64,000 nucleotides of DNA from Nitrospirae bacterium MYbin3. Its GTDB lineage: Bacteria; Nitrospirota; Thermodesulfovibrionia; Thermodesulfovibrionales; Dissulfurispiraceae. Positions 1 to 8,120 of this stretch are shown here, piece after piece. Positions within the stretch are counted from its first letter, which is position 1, and each line of letters begins with the position of its first letter. The DNA is taken from assembly GCA_002753335.1 (NCBI GenBank), contig PEAD01000013.1, positions 1 to 64,000 of the forward strand, in the 5' to 3' direction. Under the pieces are notes generated by a model, which was given only the letters and a program-made list of their open reading frames with translations, was not told the DNA's origin and made no database searches. The translations under genes and the position numbers were made by a program.

Positions 1-59
1 AAATCGAGGTGAAAAATGTTGACTTAAAAATGCGGAAGAAATAAGATAAATAAAATGGT

Positions 60-103
60 GGTCTCGATTATCTGGGATTGAATTGGTCTCGGTTACTTGG
101 GAC
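60..103. repeat. Imperfect direct repeat pair, possible IS end
   Basis: Two copies of a roughly 19-bp unit start at 60 and 85 (GGTCTCGATTATCTGGGAT and GGTCTCGGTTACTTGGGAC), 25 bp apart. Multiple short terminal repeats of this kind are typical of IS21-family insertion sequence ends, but no transposase gene lies in the window. This may be the end of an element extending left of position 1, or a relic. The IS assignment is inference; only the repeat is seen directly. Confidence 0.4.
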
Positions 104-235
104 GTGACAGCCAGGGAATTGGTAAGAACAAGAATTGAGCTTAGATCTGGAGATAAGGTACTCTTTGCCCCTGTAGAGGATATTGAAGGCAATGACTATG
201 CAAGGGTTACAAGTATTGTTGAGTTGAATGCCTGA
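104..235 (+). pseudogene. 3' remnant of an unidentified gene
   Basis: An open frame of 43 codons begins with a GTG lying inside or just after the repeat and ends at a TGA at 233-235. The peptide (ending VTSIVELNA) looks protein-like and well composed, but I do not recognise the family. It has no ribosome binding site, and the upstream part would lie in the repeat region. The simplest reading is the tail of a gene cut by an insertion. It could also be a small intact gene or chance. Confidence 0.3.
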
Positions 236-342
236 TCTATATTAATTTTTTAAGATCAAAACTATCGTAATCCTTATATCTTCTTAGATAAAAACTACTC
301 AGAAAGTTGCACCAATAATGTGGTGGTTTTATAGCCCTGATA

Positions 343-371
343 TTCATGCACATTGATTGACATTTCATGCA
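343..371. promoter_or_regulatory. Direct repeat TTCATGCA x2, candidate VapB operator
   Basis: The exact 8-mer TTCATGCA occurs at 343-350 and 364-371. The 21-bp offset is about two helical turns, and the copies bracket the -35 box of the vapBC promoter. Ribbon-helix-helix antitoxins commonly autoregulate by binding repeated short sites over their own promoter. The operator role is inferred from position and spacing only. Confidence 0.4.
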
Positions 372-385
372 AGAGCACATATAAT
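357..385 (+). promoter_or_regulatory. Sigma-70 type promoter of the vapBC operon
   Basis: A perfect TTGACA (357-362) is separated by 17 bp from a perfect TATAAT (380-385). Transcription would start near 391, about 20 nt upstream of the antitoxin ATG at 411, with an AAGGAGG ribosome site between. This is the best promoter match I found in the window. Confidence 0.8.
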
Positions 386-410
386 TACGGTAACAAGGAG
401 GTATTTTATC

Positions 411-689
411 ATGGCTATACTTCAGGTCCGGGACATAGATGACAGGCTGTACTCTTCTCTTAAAGATATTGCTAGATCGGAGAATCGTTCTCTAAGCCAA
501 GAGGTTATCTCTATTTTAGAGAAATATCTGTCAAACCCTGCTCTGTTCAGAAACAACCCCACCGCGGAATTTCTTGCTTTGTCAGAAGCATGGGATGACG
601 ATAGAACAGCGGATGACATTATAAAAGGAATCCGGGAACACCGCAAGAAAAGCAATCGTTTTGAGGCCAAAAATGCCATATTTGATTGA
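411..689 (+). CDS. vapB: Ribbon-helix-helix antitoxin, VapB/FitA type
   Basis: This is the antitoxin of a type II toxin-antitoxin pair; it should bind DNA as a dimer and neutralise the PIN toxin encoded next. Residues 1-45 (MAILQVRDIDDRLYSSLKDI onward) have the strand-helix-helix pattern of Arc/FitA-like proteins. The C-terminal half, rich in charged residues, is the usual toxin-binding tail. I chose the ATG at 411 because AAGGAGG sits about 8 nt upstream; the longer frame from 357 would begin inside the promoter. It overlaps the toxin gene by 17 bp, as expected for a coupled pair. VapB versus FitA-like naming is uncertain. Confidence 0.85.
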   Translation: MAILQVRDIDDRLYSSLKDIARSENRSLSQEVISILEKYLSNPALFRNNPTAEFLALSEAWDDDRTADDIIKGIREHRKKSNRFEAKNAIFD

Positions 690-1074
690 CACAGACATTA
701 TTATCTATAGCATCAAGGGTAATAGTCTTGTTCAGAAGCGTTTTCTACAGAATGAAAAAATCCCAAAGGCGATTTCTGTAATTACATACGGCGAATTACT
801 GTTTGGTGCCAAGAAGTCAAAAAATGTTGACAAGAACCTTGCTATCGTTTACAGGATTAAGGAACTATTCCCTGTCATTGCGATAGACAGAGCGATAATG
901 GAAACCTTCAGTGATCTAAAAGCAAGGATACAAAAGAGCGGCAGCATTATTGATGATATGGATTTGCTTATAGCTTCTACTGCCCTGACGATGAATTACA
1001 CATTGGTAACAAATAATGAAAAACATTTTAATAAGATTAAGGGCTTGAAGATAGAGAATTGGAATAAAGAATAA
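673..1074 (+). CDS. vapC: PIN-domain ribonuclease toxin, VapC type
   Basis: This protein of about 133 residues fits the PIN domain. It has an N-terminal LIDTD aspartate, a GELLFGA glutamate about 40 residues in, and the DDMDLLIAS aspartates. A TNNEKHF segment stands where VapC proteins usually have TxNxxxF with another acidic or Asn residue. VapC toxins cleave specific tRNA or rRNA sites in the cytoplasm. Its start is inside the end of the antitoxin gene, so the two are translationally coupled. The ATG at 673 is preferred to the TTG at 661. It appears intact, with all acidic catalytic positions visible. Confidence 0.88.
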   Translation: MPYLIDTDIIIYSIKGNSLVQKRFLQNEKIPKAISVITYGELLFGAKKSKNVDKNLAIVYRIKELFPVIAIDRAIMETFSDLKARIQKSGSIIDDMDLLIASTALTMNYTLVTNNEKHFNKIKGLKIENWNKE

Positions 1075-1575
1075 AACCTGCTGACAACAATATCTTGAAG
1101 GCGAATCGGTTTAGATAACAACTTCACAGTAACCTTTAACTGTGAGGTTTTCACTAGCTATCAAGATTTCTTTTTAAAATTTTTAGTCTCTGGAAAATAC
1201 CGTCACAGGTCTTTTGCCGATTAAGATTTGCAGCCAAAATTCTAGAAGGTGAAATTATTGGTAGAAATGTTGATTGATGAGCTGCGGAAAAAATAGAGTT
1301 CACACTCTTGCTGCTTGGATGAGAATGCCTCTACAAATATTGATTTTGAGACACTGACAAATTCTGCGAATGGCAATTTATAACGGTTAGTCAGAAATCT
1401 TTTAGCGGAATTTGTCTTCTTTAATCCAAACTCTTGGGTATTGTTCGGGATAAAGTTTTTTAGCGCATTCTGAGCATATGCAATGCCTTTAAAGAAATAA
1501 GACTGCATCCTAATAATAATTTTTAAGTTCAAGTATTATTGATAAAAACATTATAATTTAGTTGCATTGTAAATT
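1075..1575. other. Gene-poor spacer between two toxin-antitoxin loci
   Basis: About 500 bp with no gene I can support. A short hairpin (TCACAGT 1124-1130 with ACTGTGA 1139-1145) lies 50 bp after vapC and may be a weak transcription end; it is not followed by a clean T run. The rest is AT-rich. A 96-codon minus-strand frame at 1242-1532 has no ribosome site and no recognisable fold, so I leave it out. Confidence 0.5.
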
Positions 1576-1740
1576 ATGAATGGCATAACGTATTACGAGG
1601 AGGAGCGATTTATTCTTCTTGGGATGAGTTATACTCTTAGAATTTTGGTGGTTTGTAAAGATGAGGTGATAAGAATCATCTCTGCTCGTAGAGCAGCTCG
1701 CGCGGAGCAGAAATGTTATTGGAAAGGGGTGGTGAAATGA
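1576..1740 (+). pseudogene. Truncated BrnT-family toxin (C-terminal half)
   Basis: A frame of 54 codons carries the C-terminal half of a BrnT ribonuclease toxin: EEERFILLGMS, then VIRIISARRAARAEQ, the family's characteristic ending. Intact BrnT is about 90-95 residues and begins with a WDxxKAxxNxxKHG segment. Here a TAA stop precedes the ATG at once, and nothing in the upstream bases restores the N-terminal half. Its stop (TGA 1738-1740) overlaps the ATG of the next gene, which is normal brnTA organisation. I read it as a decayed toxin; a short product is possible but would lack half of the fold. Confidence 0.7.
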
Positions 1741-1952
1741 GAACAGAATACGATTTCTCGAAAGCACAGAAAAATCCATATGCTCGCAAACTCAAGCGGC
1801 AGGTTACTCTTTGGATGGATGAAGGTACAGTTAGTTACTTCAAGAGCCTTGCTCAGGAAATTGGTGTTCCTTACCAAACACTTATAAATCTGTATTTGAG
1901 GGATTGTGCCACATCGCATAAAAAACTTTCGCTGCAATGGAATCATGCATAA
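1737..1952 (+). CDS. brnA: BrnA-like ribbon-helix-helix antitoxin
   Basis: This 71-residue protein starts MRTEYDFSKAQKNPYARKLK, matching the N-terminal pattern of the BrnA/CopG-type antitoxins. A strand and helices follow (RQVTLWMDEGTVSYFKSLAQ, then VPYQTLINLYLRDCA). In intact loci BrnA neutralises BrnT and represses the operon. Here the toxin gene just upstream is truncated, so this antitoxin looks orphaned. The ATG at 1737 follows GGAAAGGGGTGG and overlaps the brnT remnant stop. An in-frame ATG at 1713 is less likely. Confidence 0.75.
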   Translation: MRTEYDFSKAQKNPYARKLKRQVTLWMDEGTVSYFKSLAQEIGVPYQTLINLYLRDCATSHKKLSLQWNHA

Positions 1953-2062
1953 ACTGGAAAATTATAATATTTATACTTGGAGCGTGAGGATGATTGCGAT
2001 AGCACTTATTTTATGGACAGCAGTCTAAATTTATCCCGCCAAATAAGAAATCGAGGTAAAGG

Positions 2063-3964
2063 ATGAAAAAAGAAGAGCAGCAACAGACAATTCTAATTGT
2101 GGATGATGAGCCTCTTATGCTTGAAGTCCTCTCTGAGATGCTGACTTCGCACGGGTTTGTCGTTGATGCGTTTGCTAATGGTCTGGAGGCTTACGAGCAA
2201 TACAAAAAATACAACGGCTACGCTCTTATTATCTCCGACATGATAATGCCTGTAATGTCAGGTCTTGACCTTCTTAAAAAGCTCAGGCAAGAAGGCAGCG
2301 AGATTCCGTTCATAATTCTTAGCGGTTCGTATGATGTTTCTGCTGCTGTCGAGGCCATAAAATTGGGAGCAAGCGATTATGTTCTCAAAACTCAGGATGC
2401 CGAAGAAGCGGTCATCATCTCCATACAAAAGGCTCTCGAAAAACAGCAAATACTTAAGAGCAACCAGCGTTTGGCCATGGATCTTGCAGGAAAAACCAGG
2501 CAGTTGGAGACCTTTAATAATGTGCTTAAAATAACCGTGGACAAACTAACCAAGGTTGGGGCATCACTTATGTCAGAGAGAAGCCTCTCGAAGCTTTTAG
2601 ATATGATTGTGAGAGAAGCGCGCGACGTTACCAATGCGGATGGAGGAACTCTTTATGTCATGGAGAACGACCTGCTTCATTTCAAAATATCGCAAAACAG
2701 ATCATTGAACATTTTTCTGGGTGCTATTGACGGTGAACCTGCATTGTTCCCCCCTCTGGAGCTGAATAAAAATTATGTCTCTGCCTATGCGGCTATGGAA
2801 AAAGAGATTGTAAACATACCAGATGTTTATGAATCCGATAAATTTGACTTTACCGGTCCAAAGCGCTTCGATGCATCCGCAGGCTACAAGACAAAGTCCA
2901 TGCTTGTGCTTCCTATGATCGACAGGGAAGGAACGGTGATAGGGGTGCTGCAGCTTATTAATTCGATAAATCCCGAGAATTCAGAGATAGTAGAATTTAC
3001 CGAAGGCCTCACCGAGATCGCAAAGGCTTTAGCCTGTCAGGCTGCCGTCTGCATAGAAAATGCAAAAAGCTACGAAACTATCCAGAAGAAGAATATTGCT
3101 TTTGGACGCTTTGTCCCTAACCAGTTCCTTAATTTTCTTGGCAAGGAAGAAGTTGAGCATGTTAATCTCGGCGATGCTACTGAGCAGGAACTCTCGGTGC
3201 TCTTTTCTGACATCCGCCAGTTCACCAGCATCTCAGAAAAGCTCACTCCTGAAGAAAACTTTCGCTTTTTGAACGAATACCTTAGATATATTGGCCCCGT
3301 AATAACAAGCAACGGCGGTTTTATAGACAAATATATAGGCGATGCGATAATGGCGCTTTTCCCTGGCATACATTCCGGGGTTGCTGACGACGCTGTTATA
3401 GCTGCTATAGGAATGAGGCACAGTCTTTCCGAATACAATCTGGAAAGGAAAAAGACCGGACACTCAGCCATAGATATTGGTATTGGAATAAATACAGGCA
3501 GGATGACGCTGGGCACAATCGGGTTCGAAACCAGAATGGACAGCACCGTTATAGGGGACACCGTGAACCTCGCCTCTCGTATCGAGGGTATAACAAAGAA
3601 GTACAACATCCCTATTGTTATATCCGAATTTACTATAAGAAAGCTGAGGGAACCCGAAAAGTTTCATATCCGCGAACTGGACAAAGTAAGGGTAAAAGGC
3701 AAGGAGGAACCTATCACCGTTTATGAGATTTTTGATGCGGACCCTGAAAGCATAAAAGAAGCCAAGATAAAAAGCCTGAATGTTTACAACGAAGGCCTTT
3801 CTTTTTATAGAACCCATCGGTGGGAAGATGCTCTTAAGGTTTTTATCGAACTTGCTAAACTGTTGCCTGTGGATGATGTTGTAAAAATATACATTGAAAG
3901 ATGCAGAAAATTTATCACAGCACCGCCAGAAAAGTCTGATGACTTGGTGGTGAGGCTGGGATAG
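2063..3964 (+). CDS. Response regulator with GAF and class III nucleotidyl cyclase domains
   Basis: The order is an N-terminal receiver (residues about 10-130, IVDDEP acidic pocket, phospho-acceptor Asp59 in LIISDM), a GAF domain (about 165-335), a class III adenylate/guanylate cyclase domain (about 360-565) and a helical tail. The two metal-binding aspartates are present at 383 (FSDIRQF) and 427 (YIGDAIM). The VIGDTVNLASRIE segment supplies the Asn/Arg transition-state residues, so the enzyme should be active. Phosphorylation and a small ligand or redox cue at GAF would tune cAMP (or cGMP) synthesis in the cytoplasm. No kinase is adjacent. The start follows GAGGTAAAGG. A diguanylate cyclase gene begins 14 bp downstream. 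Confidence 0.88.
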   Translation: MKKEEQQQTILIVDDEPLMLEVLSEMLTSHGFVVDAFANGLEAYEQYKKYNGYALIISDMIMPVMSGLDLLKKLRQEGSEIPFIILSGSYDVSAAVEAIKLGASDYVLKTQDAEEAVIISIQKALEKQQILKSNQRLAMDLAGKTRQLETFNNVLKITVDKLTKVGASLMSERSLSKLLDMIVREARDVTNADGGTLYVMENDLLHFKISQNRSLNIFLGAIDGEPALFPPLELNKNYVSAYAAMEKEIVNIPDVYESDKFDFTGPKRFDASAGYKTKSMLVLPMIDREGTVIGVLQLINSINPENSEIVEFTEGLTEIAKALACQAAVCIENAKSYETIQKKNIAFGRFVPNQFLNFLGKEEVEHVNLGDATEQELSVLFSDIRQFTSISEKLTPEENFRFLNEYLRYIGPVITSNGGFIDKYIGDAIMALFPGIHSGVADDAVIAAIGMRHSLSEYNLERKKTGHSAIDIGIGINTGRMTLGTIGFETRMDSTVIGDTVNLASRIEGITKKYNIPIVISEFTIRKLREPEKFHIRELDKVRVKGKEEPITVYEIFDADPESIKEAKIKSLNVYNEGLSFYRTHRWEDALKVFIELAKLLPVDDVVKIYIERCRKFITAPPEKSDDLVVRLG

Positions 3965-3977
3965 AAAAAGTTCGTAA

Positions 3978-4949
3978 ATGGTAAAAAAGAATAAAACAAA
4001 AGAAGAGTTGGTGCGCGGGATTGTCCTTATGCGCAGCAAATCAAAATCCCTCGAAAAAGATTTATCCAATCTGAAGAACAACTGGAGCGATTACGGTTTA
4101 AGCGCCGAGGCCTTTCAGTTAATGGCCGACTTTGCGCCTGTTTTTATCTGGGCATCGAAATCAAACAATATAGAGCGGTGCTATTTCAATAAGGTTTGGC
4201 TTGATTACAGGGGGAGGTCTTTTTCGGAAGAACAGGGGAGGGGGTGGCTTGAAGGAATGCATAAAGATGACTATAAAGCCTTCCGTGCTGTATGCTCTGG
4301 TGCCTACTCCGAAAAGAAGCCTTATAAAATAGAATATCGCATCAAAAGAAACGATGATGTTTTCCGTTGGGTTTTAGAGACTGGTGTTCCGCATTATTCG
4401 GCCGAGAATAAATTTGCAGGATATATAGGATCCTGCGTAGGCATAAGCGAACAGAAAGAGCTTGAAGAGAAGCTTTTTAAGATGGCTCATTACGATATTC
4501 TTACAGGTATTCCTAATCGTGGTCTGTTCATGGACAGGCTGAATCATGCTATCTCCAATGCCAAGCGGTACAAAACAAAAATTGCGCTTCTCTACATTGA
4601 CCTGGATAGATTCAAATCTGTAAATGACGGATATGGGCACAAGGTTGGCGACATGCTATTGGTGGAGGCAGCCGGAAGGATAAATTCATGCGTGCGAGAG
4701 TCTGATACGGTTGCGCGGATGGGTGGGGATGAGTTTACCGTGATATTGCCCAATATTCACAGAAAAAAAGATGTTCTTCCTGTCGTAGATAAAATAGTAA
4801 AAAAGATTTCAAGACCCTTCGTCATATTGAATAATGAGTGCAGTATCGGTGCAAGCGTGGGAATCGGGTTTTATCCTGACGATGCAGTTGATCCAGATTC
4901 CCTGATTAAAAAAGCTGATGCCAATATGTACAGAAAGAAGCGGACTTGA
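3978..4949 (+). CDS. PAS-GGDEF diguanylate cyclase
   Basis: A 323-residue cytoplasmic protein: a short coiled N-terminus, a PAS/PAC domain (about 40-160) and a GGDEF domain (about 165-323). The active-site signature is RMGGDEF. An RESD motif five residues before it matches the RxxD product-inhibition site, so both catalysis and feedback appear intact. It should make c-di-GMP from GTP under control of the PAS input. It lies 14 bp after the REC-GAF-cyclase gene and is probably co-transcribed, which links cAMP-type and c-di-GMP signalling in one unit. No strong ribosome site precedes the ATG. Confidence 0.9.
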   Translation: MVKKNKTKEELVRGIVLMRSKSKSLEKDLSNLKNNWSDYGLSAEAFQLMADFAPVFIWASKSNNIERCYFNKVWLDYRGRSFSEEQGRGWLEGMHKDDYKAFRAVCSGAYSEKKPYKIEYRIKRNDDVFRWVLETGVPHYSAENKFAGYIGSCVGISEQKELEEKLFKMAHYDILTGIPNRGLFMDRLNHAISNAKRYKTKIALLYIDLDRFKSVNDGYGHKVGDMLLVEAAGRINSCVRESDTVARMGGDEFTVILPNIHRKKDVLPVVDKIVKKISRPFVILNNECSIGASVGIGFYPDDAVDPDSLIKKADANMYRKKRT

Positions 4950-4966
4950 ATGGCGATGCCTAAACT

Positions 4967-5722
4967 TCAACGCAGATTTGTTGTTTCCCAGGCGGTTGCC
5001 TTCTCATAATCCTTAAATAACCGTTCTTTATTTTTGAACTGAGCTGAATGAATGATTCTTCTGCAGCCCTTCTCAGTTTCTCCAACCGATTCATGCAGCA
5101 TCTCGTGGTAGATTACAAAAGCCAAGAAATAGCGCGGCACATTTTTTTTGTCAAGTACAGGGTTAATTCTTATCATATTTGAATTTCTGCTGTAGCTGCC
5201 CAACGTTCTTTTCCTGACAAAATATCTTGCACTCTTTGTCCCCCATGTGATTCGCGACTTAATCATTCCGCCAAAGTATTCCAGATTTATTTCATCAAAA
5301 ATATCCTGAAGGTCATGATATTTCCCGGCAGTAATTACCGATACTCTTTTAGGATGTTTTTTTGTGATATGTTCTCTGTTTGTTCGGATAAAACTTCTAA
5401 AGTGGGGCATCGAAGCTTTTCTGTTTTTTAAGAATGAAACTATCTCGGCAATCACAGGCTCTCCGGAATAGAGAAACATCCGGTGAAGCCTTATCTGGGC
5501 TACACCGTTGATTGTCCTTACCGAAAGCATATTGGTTGAATTGTCCGTCAAAACAAGAGTTGCCGGCCTGCCAAGATTATCTTGAAAATGGCTGCGCAAA
5601 GAATCCTTATCATAGCCGAAATTAATAGATAGCTGTTTATCTGGAATGGCGCAAGGGGCTTTCTTCATCATGCTCTCGTCTATGTTTCTTTCGGCCTTAA
5701 CGATACCAGGGTTGCACCCCAT
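4967..5722 (-). CDS. SprT-like zinc metallopeptidase family protein
   Basis: The protein has an HEMLH zinc-binding HExxH motif near residue 210 and a further histidine in the following IIHSAQF segment, the SprT/Spartan pattern. The N-terminal 130 residues have no domain I recognise. SprT-like proteins are often DNA-associated proteases, but the bacterial ones are poorly characterised. The upstream Smr gene overlaps its 5' end by 43 bp if the ATG at 5722 is used; an AGGAGAGG lies upstream of that start. An alternative ATG at 5671, after the Smr stop, has no clear ribosome site. It converges with the GGDEF gene. Confidence 0.75.
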   Translation of the reverse strand: MGCNPGIVKAERNIDESMMKKAPCAIPDKQLSINFGYDKDSLRSHFQDNLGRPATLVLTDNSTNMLSVRTINGVAQIRLHRMFLYSGEPVIAEIVSFLKNRKASMPHFRSFIRTNREHITKKHPKRVSVITAGKYHDLQDIFDEINLEYFGGMIKSRITWGTKSARYFVRKRTLGSYSRNSNMIRINPVLDKKNVPRYFLAFVIYHEMLHESVGETEKGCRRIIHSAQFKNKERLFKDYEKATAWETTNLR

Positions 5723-6021
5723 CCACCTGCGTCCTCTCCTGCTAACCTGTAAGAAATGACTTCAGGTATACGTCCTAAAATAACATGGACAGTCTTTCTC
5801 ATCATTCCGCTGCCTTTGCCATGAATTATTCGTGCTTCAAAAATACCAATTTTCATGCATTCTGCAAGATAGTGCGGCAGCAACTCTTTTACTTCACTAG
5901 GTTGAAACATATGAAGATCAAGAACTCCGTCTATTGGGAGATTAACAATCTTGGTGCTATCGTCATCATAGCTTTTCAGCAGGGGATTGTTTTCCATGTC
6001 TGGTTTTCGGAATATTTGCAC
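5680..6021 (-). CDS. Smr-domain protein
   Basis: About 113 residues carrying a small MutS-related domain. LDLHMFQPSEV gives the LDLH-type motif, followed by an ARIIHGKGSG segment, the HGxG motif linked to nuclease or nucleic-acid binding activity. It has no MutS part, so it belongs to the free-standing Smr class. The start used is GTG at 6021; an ATG at 5997 is an equally plausible alternative, and neither has a convincing ribosome site. It overlaps and is probably co-transcribed with the SprT-like gene, suggesting a shared nucleic-acid role, which is inference. Confidence 0.8.
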   Translation of the reverse strand: MQIFRKPDMENNPLLKSYDDDSTKIVNLPIDGVLDLHMFQPSEVKELLPHYLAECMKIGIFEARIIHGKGSGMMRKTVHVILGRIPEVISYRLAGEDAGGWGATLVSLRPKET

Positions 6022-6088
6022 CTTGACCGAATATTTATTTTGTTTTAATGTGTAAGATGAATAATACGTTTATCAGGAGGATTTTACT

Positions 6089-7705
6089 ATGAACAGAAAT
6101 ATTTTTTCAGCCGCTATTCTGATTTTTTCTTTTATAATTTCTCCCAATGCGTTGGTTTTTTCTGCAGAGGTAGAGTCTGCACCAAAAATCCGGAGCATTG
6201 TTCTTTATCCTGACAGCGCACTGATAAAAAAAGAGTCGGCAGTAGCGGTTAAGAAAGGTGAAAATATAATAAGCATTTCAGGACTGACCACAAATTTAAC
6301 GGACGGCTCTGTTCAGGTGACCATTAAAGAAAAGGGTTCTGTAAAAATATCTGATGTAAGGGTTGAAAAGACGTATCTGCAGAAGACAGTTAACGATAAA
6401 ATCGAGAACCTGCAGGTTAAGCTTGACAGCATCAACGACCTTATTAATACAAATTCAAACGAAATCCTGGCCATAAAAAGTTCGATAGAATTCTTAAAGA
6501 AGATAGTTCCATTTCCACAGAGCCAGAAGGTTACGCAATCCGAGGTTGAAACCCATGCAAAGTTTATCGAAAAGTCGTCATCGTCAAATTATGAGAGGGT
6601 AGCAAAATTAGAAAACAACATAAAGAAGCTTAATGAAGAAAAAAAGACGGTCGAAAATGAGCTTAAGAGTCTAAGATCGTCAAGGGATGAGAGCAAGACA
6701 ATTAGAATTAAGCTGCTTTCTCAGGCTGACAACGAAATTAATTTAGGAGTTTCCTATATCGTCACAAAAGCAGGTTGGTCCCCGCATTATGATGTGCGCG
6801 CTGATTCTGCTTCAGGCAAGGTTGATATTGTCTGCTATGCGACGATAACCCAAGGCACCGGAGAAGACTGGAAGAATGCTGATATCGAGATCTCAACCGC
6901 AAGGCCTATTTATGGGCCTGCTCCGGAGCTGTCAGCATGGTATGTCGATATATATAAGCCCCGGACTCCCATTTATAAATCAAAGAGGTCGATGGAAGAT
7001 GCTGACATGCAGATGATGAGCATGGAAAAGGCCTCTGCAATGGCCCCGGCGCCGCTATTCGAAGAGCCTAAGATCAAGACAGAGGCTACATCATTGAGCT
7101 TTATACTACCGGGCAAGATCAATATCCCGTCAGACAATCAGCCGCACAGGATATTGATAGCATCTGCGTCCAAAGAGGCAAAACTCGAATATTATGCGGT
7201 GCCCAAACTCTCTCGCTATGCTTATCTAAGGGCAGACATGAAGAACCCGTTTCCATTTCCGATTGTATCGGGGCAGATGAGTATGTTTCTTGATGAGCGG
7301 TTTGTGAATACAATAGTTGTTGATGAGCAGATACTTCCTGATGGCGAGATGAATTTGGCGCTTGGCATTGATGAAGGTATTAAGCTGGAGAGGAAGCTGC
7401 TGAAAAAGTTTACCCAATATTCTGGTGTGATTTCCAAGGGTGCGCAGGTAGGCTATGAATATACTATCGACATTGCCAGCGCAAAAGATAAAGAAATCGG
7501 TATTAACATAAGAGATAATTTTCCTGTTTCAAAAAATGAGCAGATAAAGGTTTTCCTCGACTCGCCCAAAAAGGAAGAGACCAAGCTCTCTGACGATGGG
7601 ATAATATCGTGGGATTTAAAGCTGAGTCCCAATGATAAGAAGACCCTGAAAATAAAATTCAGGGTGGAATATGCGAAGAGTTTGAGGATTACGGGGTTGG
7701 AGTAG
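6089..7705 (+). CDS. Secreted DUF4139 (mucoidy inhibitor MuiA-like) protein
   Basis: This has a signal peptide (residues 1-26), an N-terminal DUF4140-type beta domain beginning IRSIVLYPDSALIKKE, and a long coiled coil (about 105-205). The C-terminal DUF4139 region (about 215-538) includes the conserved AGWSPHYDVRAD segment. Members of this family are exported and called MuiA-like, but no biochemical activity is established. The start is secure, with AGGAGG before the ATG. The gene stands alone; an inverted repeat GCCCAAT/ATTGGGC follows at 7707-7721. Confidence 0.85.
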   Translation: MNRNIFSAAILIFSFIISPNALVFSAEVESAPKIRSIVLYPDSALIKKESAVAVKKGENIISISGLTTNLTDGSVQVTIKEKGSVKISDVRVEKTYLQKTVNDKIENLQVKLDSINDLINTNSNEILAIKSSIEFLKKIVPFPQSQKVTQSEVETHAKFIEKSSSSNYERVAKLENNIKKLNEEKKTVENELKSLRSSRDESKTIRIKLLSQADNEINLGVSYIVTKAGWSPHYDVRADSASGKVDIVCYATITQGTGEDWKNADIEISTARPIYGPAPELSAWYVDIYKPRTPIYKSKRSMEDADMQMMSMEKASAMAPAPLFEEPKIKTEATSLSFILPGKINIPSDNQPHRILIASASKEAKLEYYAVPKLSRYAYLRADMKNPFPFPIVSGQMSMFLDERFVNTIVVDEQILPDGEMNLALGIDEGIKLERKLLKKFTQYSGVISKGAQVGYEYTIDIASAKDKEIGINIRDNFPVSKNEQIKVFLDSPKKEETKLSDDGIISWDLKLSPNDKKTLKIKFRVEYAKSLRITGLE

Positions 7706-7756
7706 GCCCAATAATTGGGCTGAAACTGTAGAAATCCGCAGCAGTTGCATTACATT

Positions 7757-8038
7757 ATGGCTGAATCAAAGCAAAGCTCTCCCAAGGTGTTACTGGTTTT
7801 ATCGCTCTTTTTTGTGCTAGTCGGAGGTATGGTCATCGACCCTTTGGCAGGCTTTGCGTGCTTTGTTATGAGCGGCTTTCTTGCTTTGTTGTTATGTATG
7901 CATCGGATAAAAGCATTACGCTATAGTGCCTTTATCTTATTGGTTATTATTATTGCTCTCGCAGTGTCAAAGTTTCCTGAAGGAAAAAAACACCTCGAAG
8001 TTTACAAATCGAAAACGGTAAAAGGGAATGTAAAATAA
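7757..8038 (+). CDS. Small membrane protein, unknown function
   Basis: About 93 residues with two or three hydrophobic segments (roughly 11-45 and 55-75) and a lysine-rich, soluble C-terminus. I do not recognise a family. ATG at 7757 is taken as start; a TTG at 7745 would add four residues, and neither has a good ribosome site. It lies between the DUF4139 protein and ccsA without tight coupling to either. The hydrophobic pattern and length suggest a real inner-membrane protein, but support is limited to that. Confidence 0.5.
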   Translation: MAESKQSSPKVLLVLSLFFVLVGGMVIDPLAGFACFVMSGFLALLLCMHRIKALRYSAFILLVIIIALAVSKFPEGKKHLEVYKSKTVKGNVK

Positions 8039-8120
8039 GGTTGGCATTAACGTTTCTCTTCATTGACAGAATTTGAAAAGTTATGCTCAAATTAAAGATT
8101 AATTTATTTGAGGTGAGCAA

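Noticed and set aside
1242-1532. Minus-strand frame of 96 codons
   Set aside because: No ribosome site, AT-rich low-complexity composition and no recognisable fold; treated as spacer.
3070-4081. Long minus-strand frames opposite the cyclase and GGDEF genes
   Set aside because: They are antisense shadows of well-supported domains on the plus strand.
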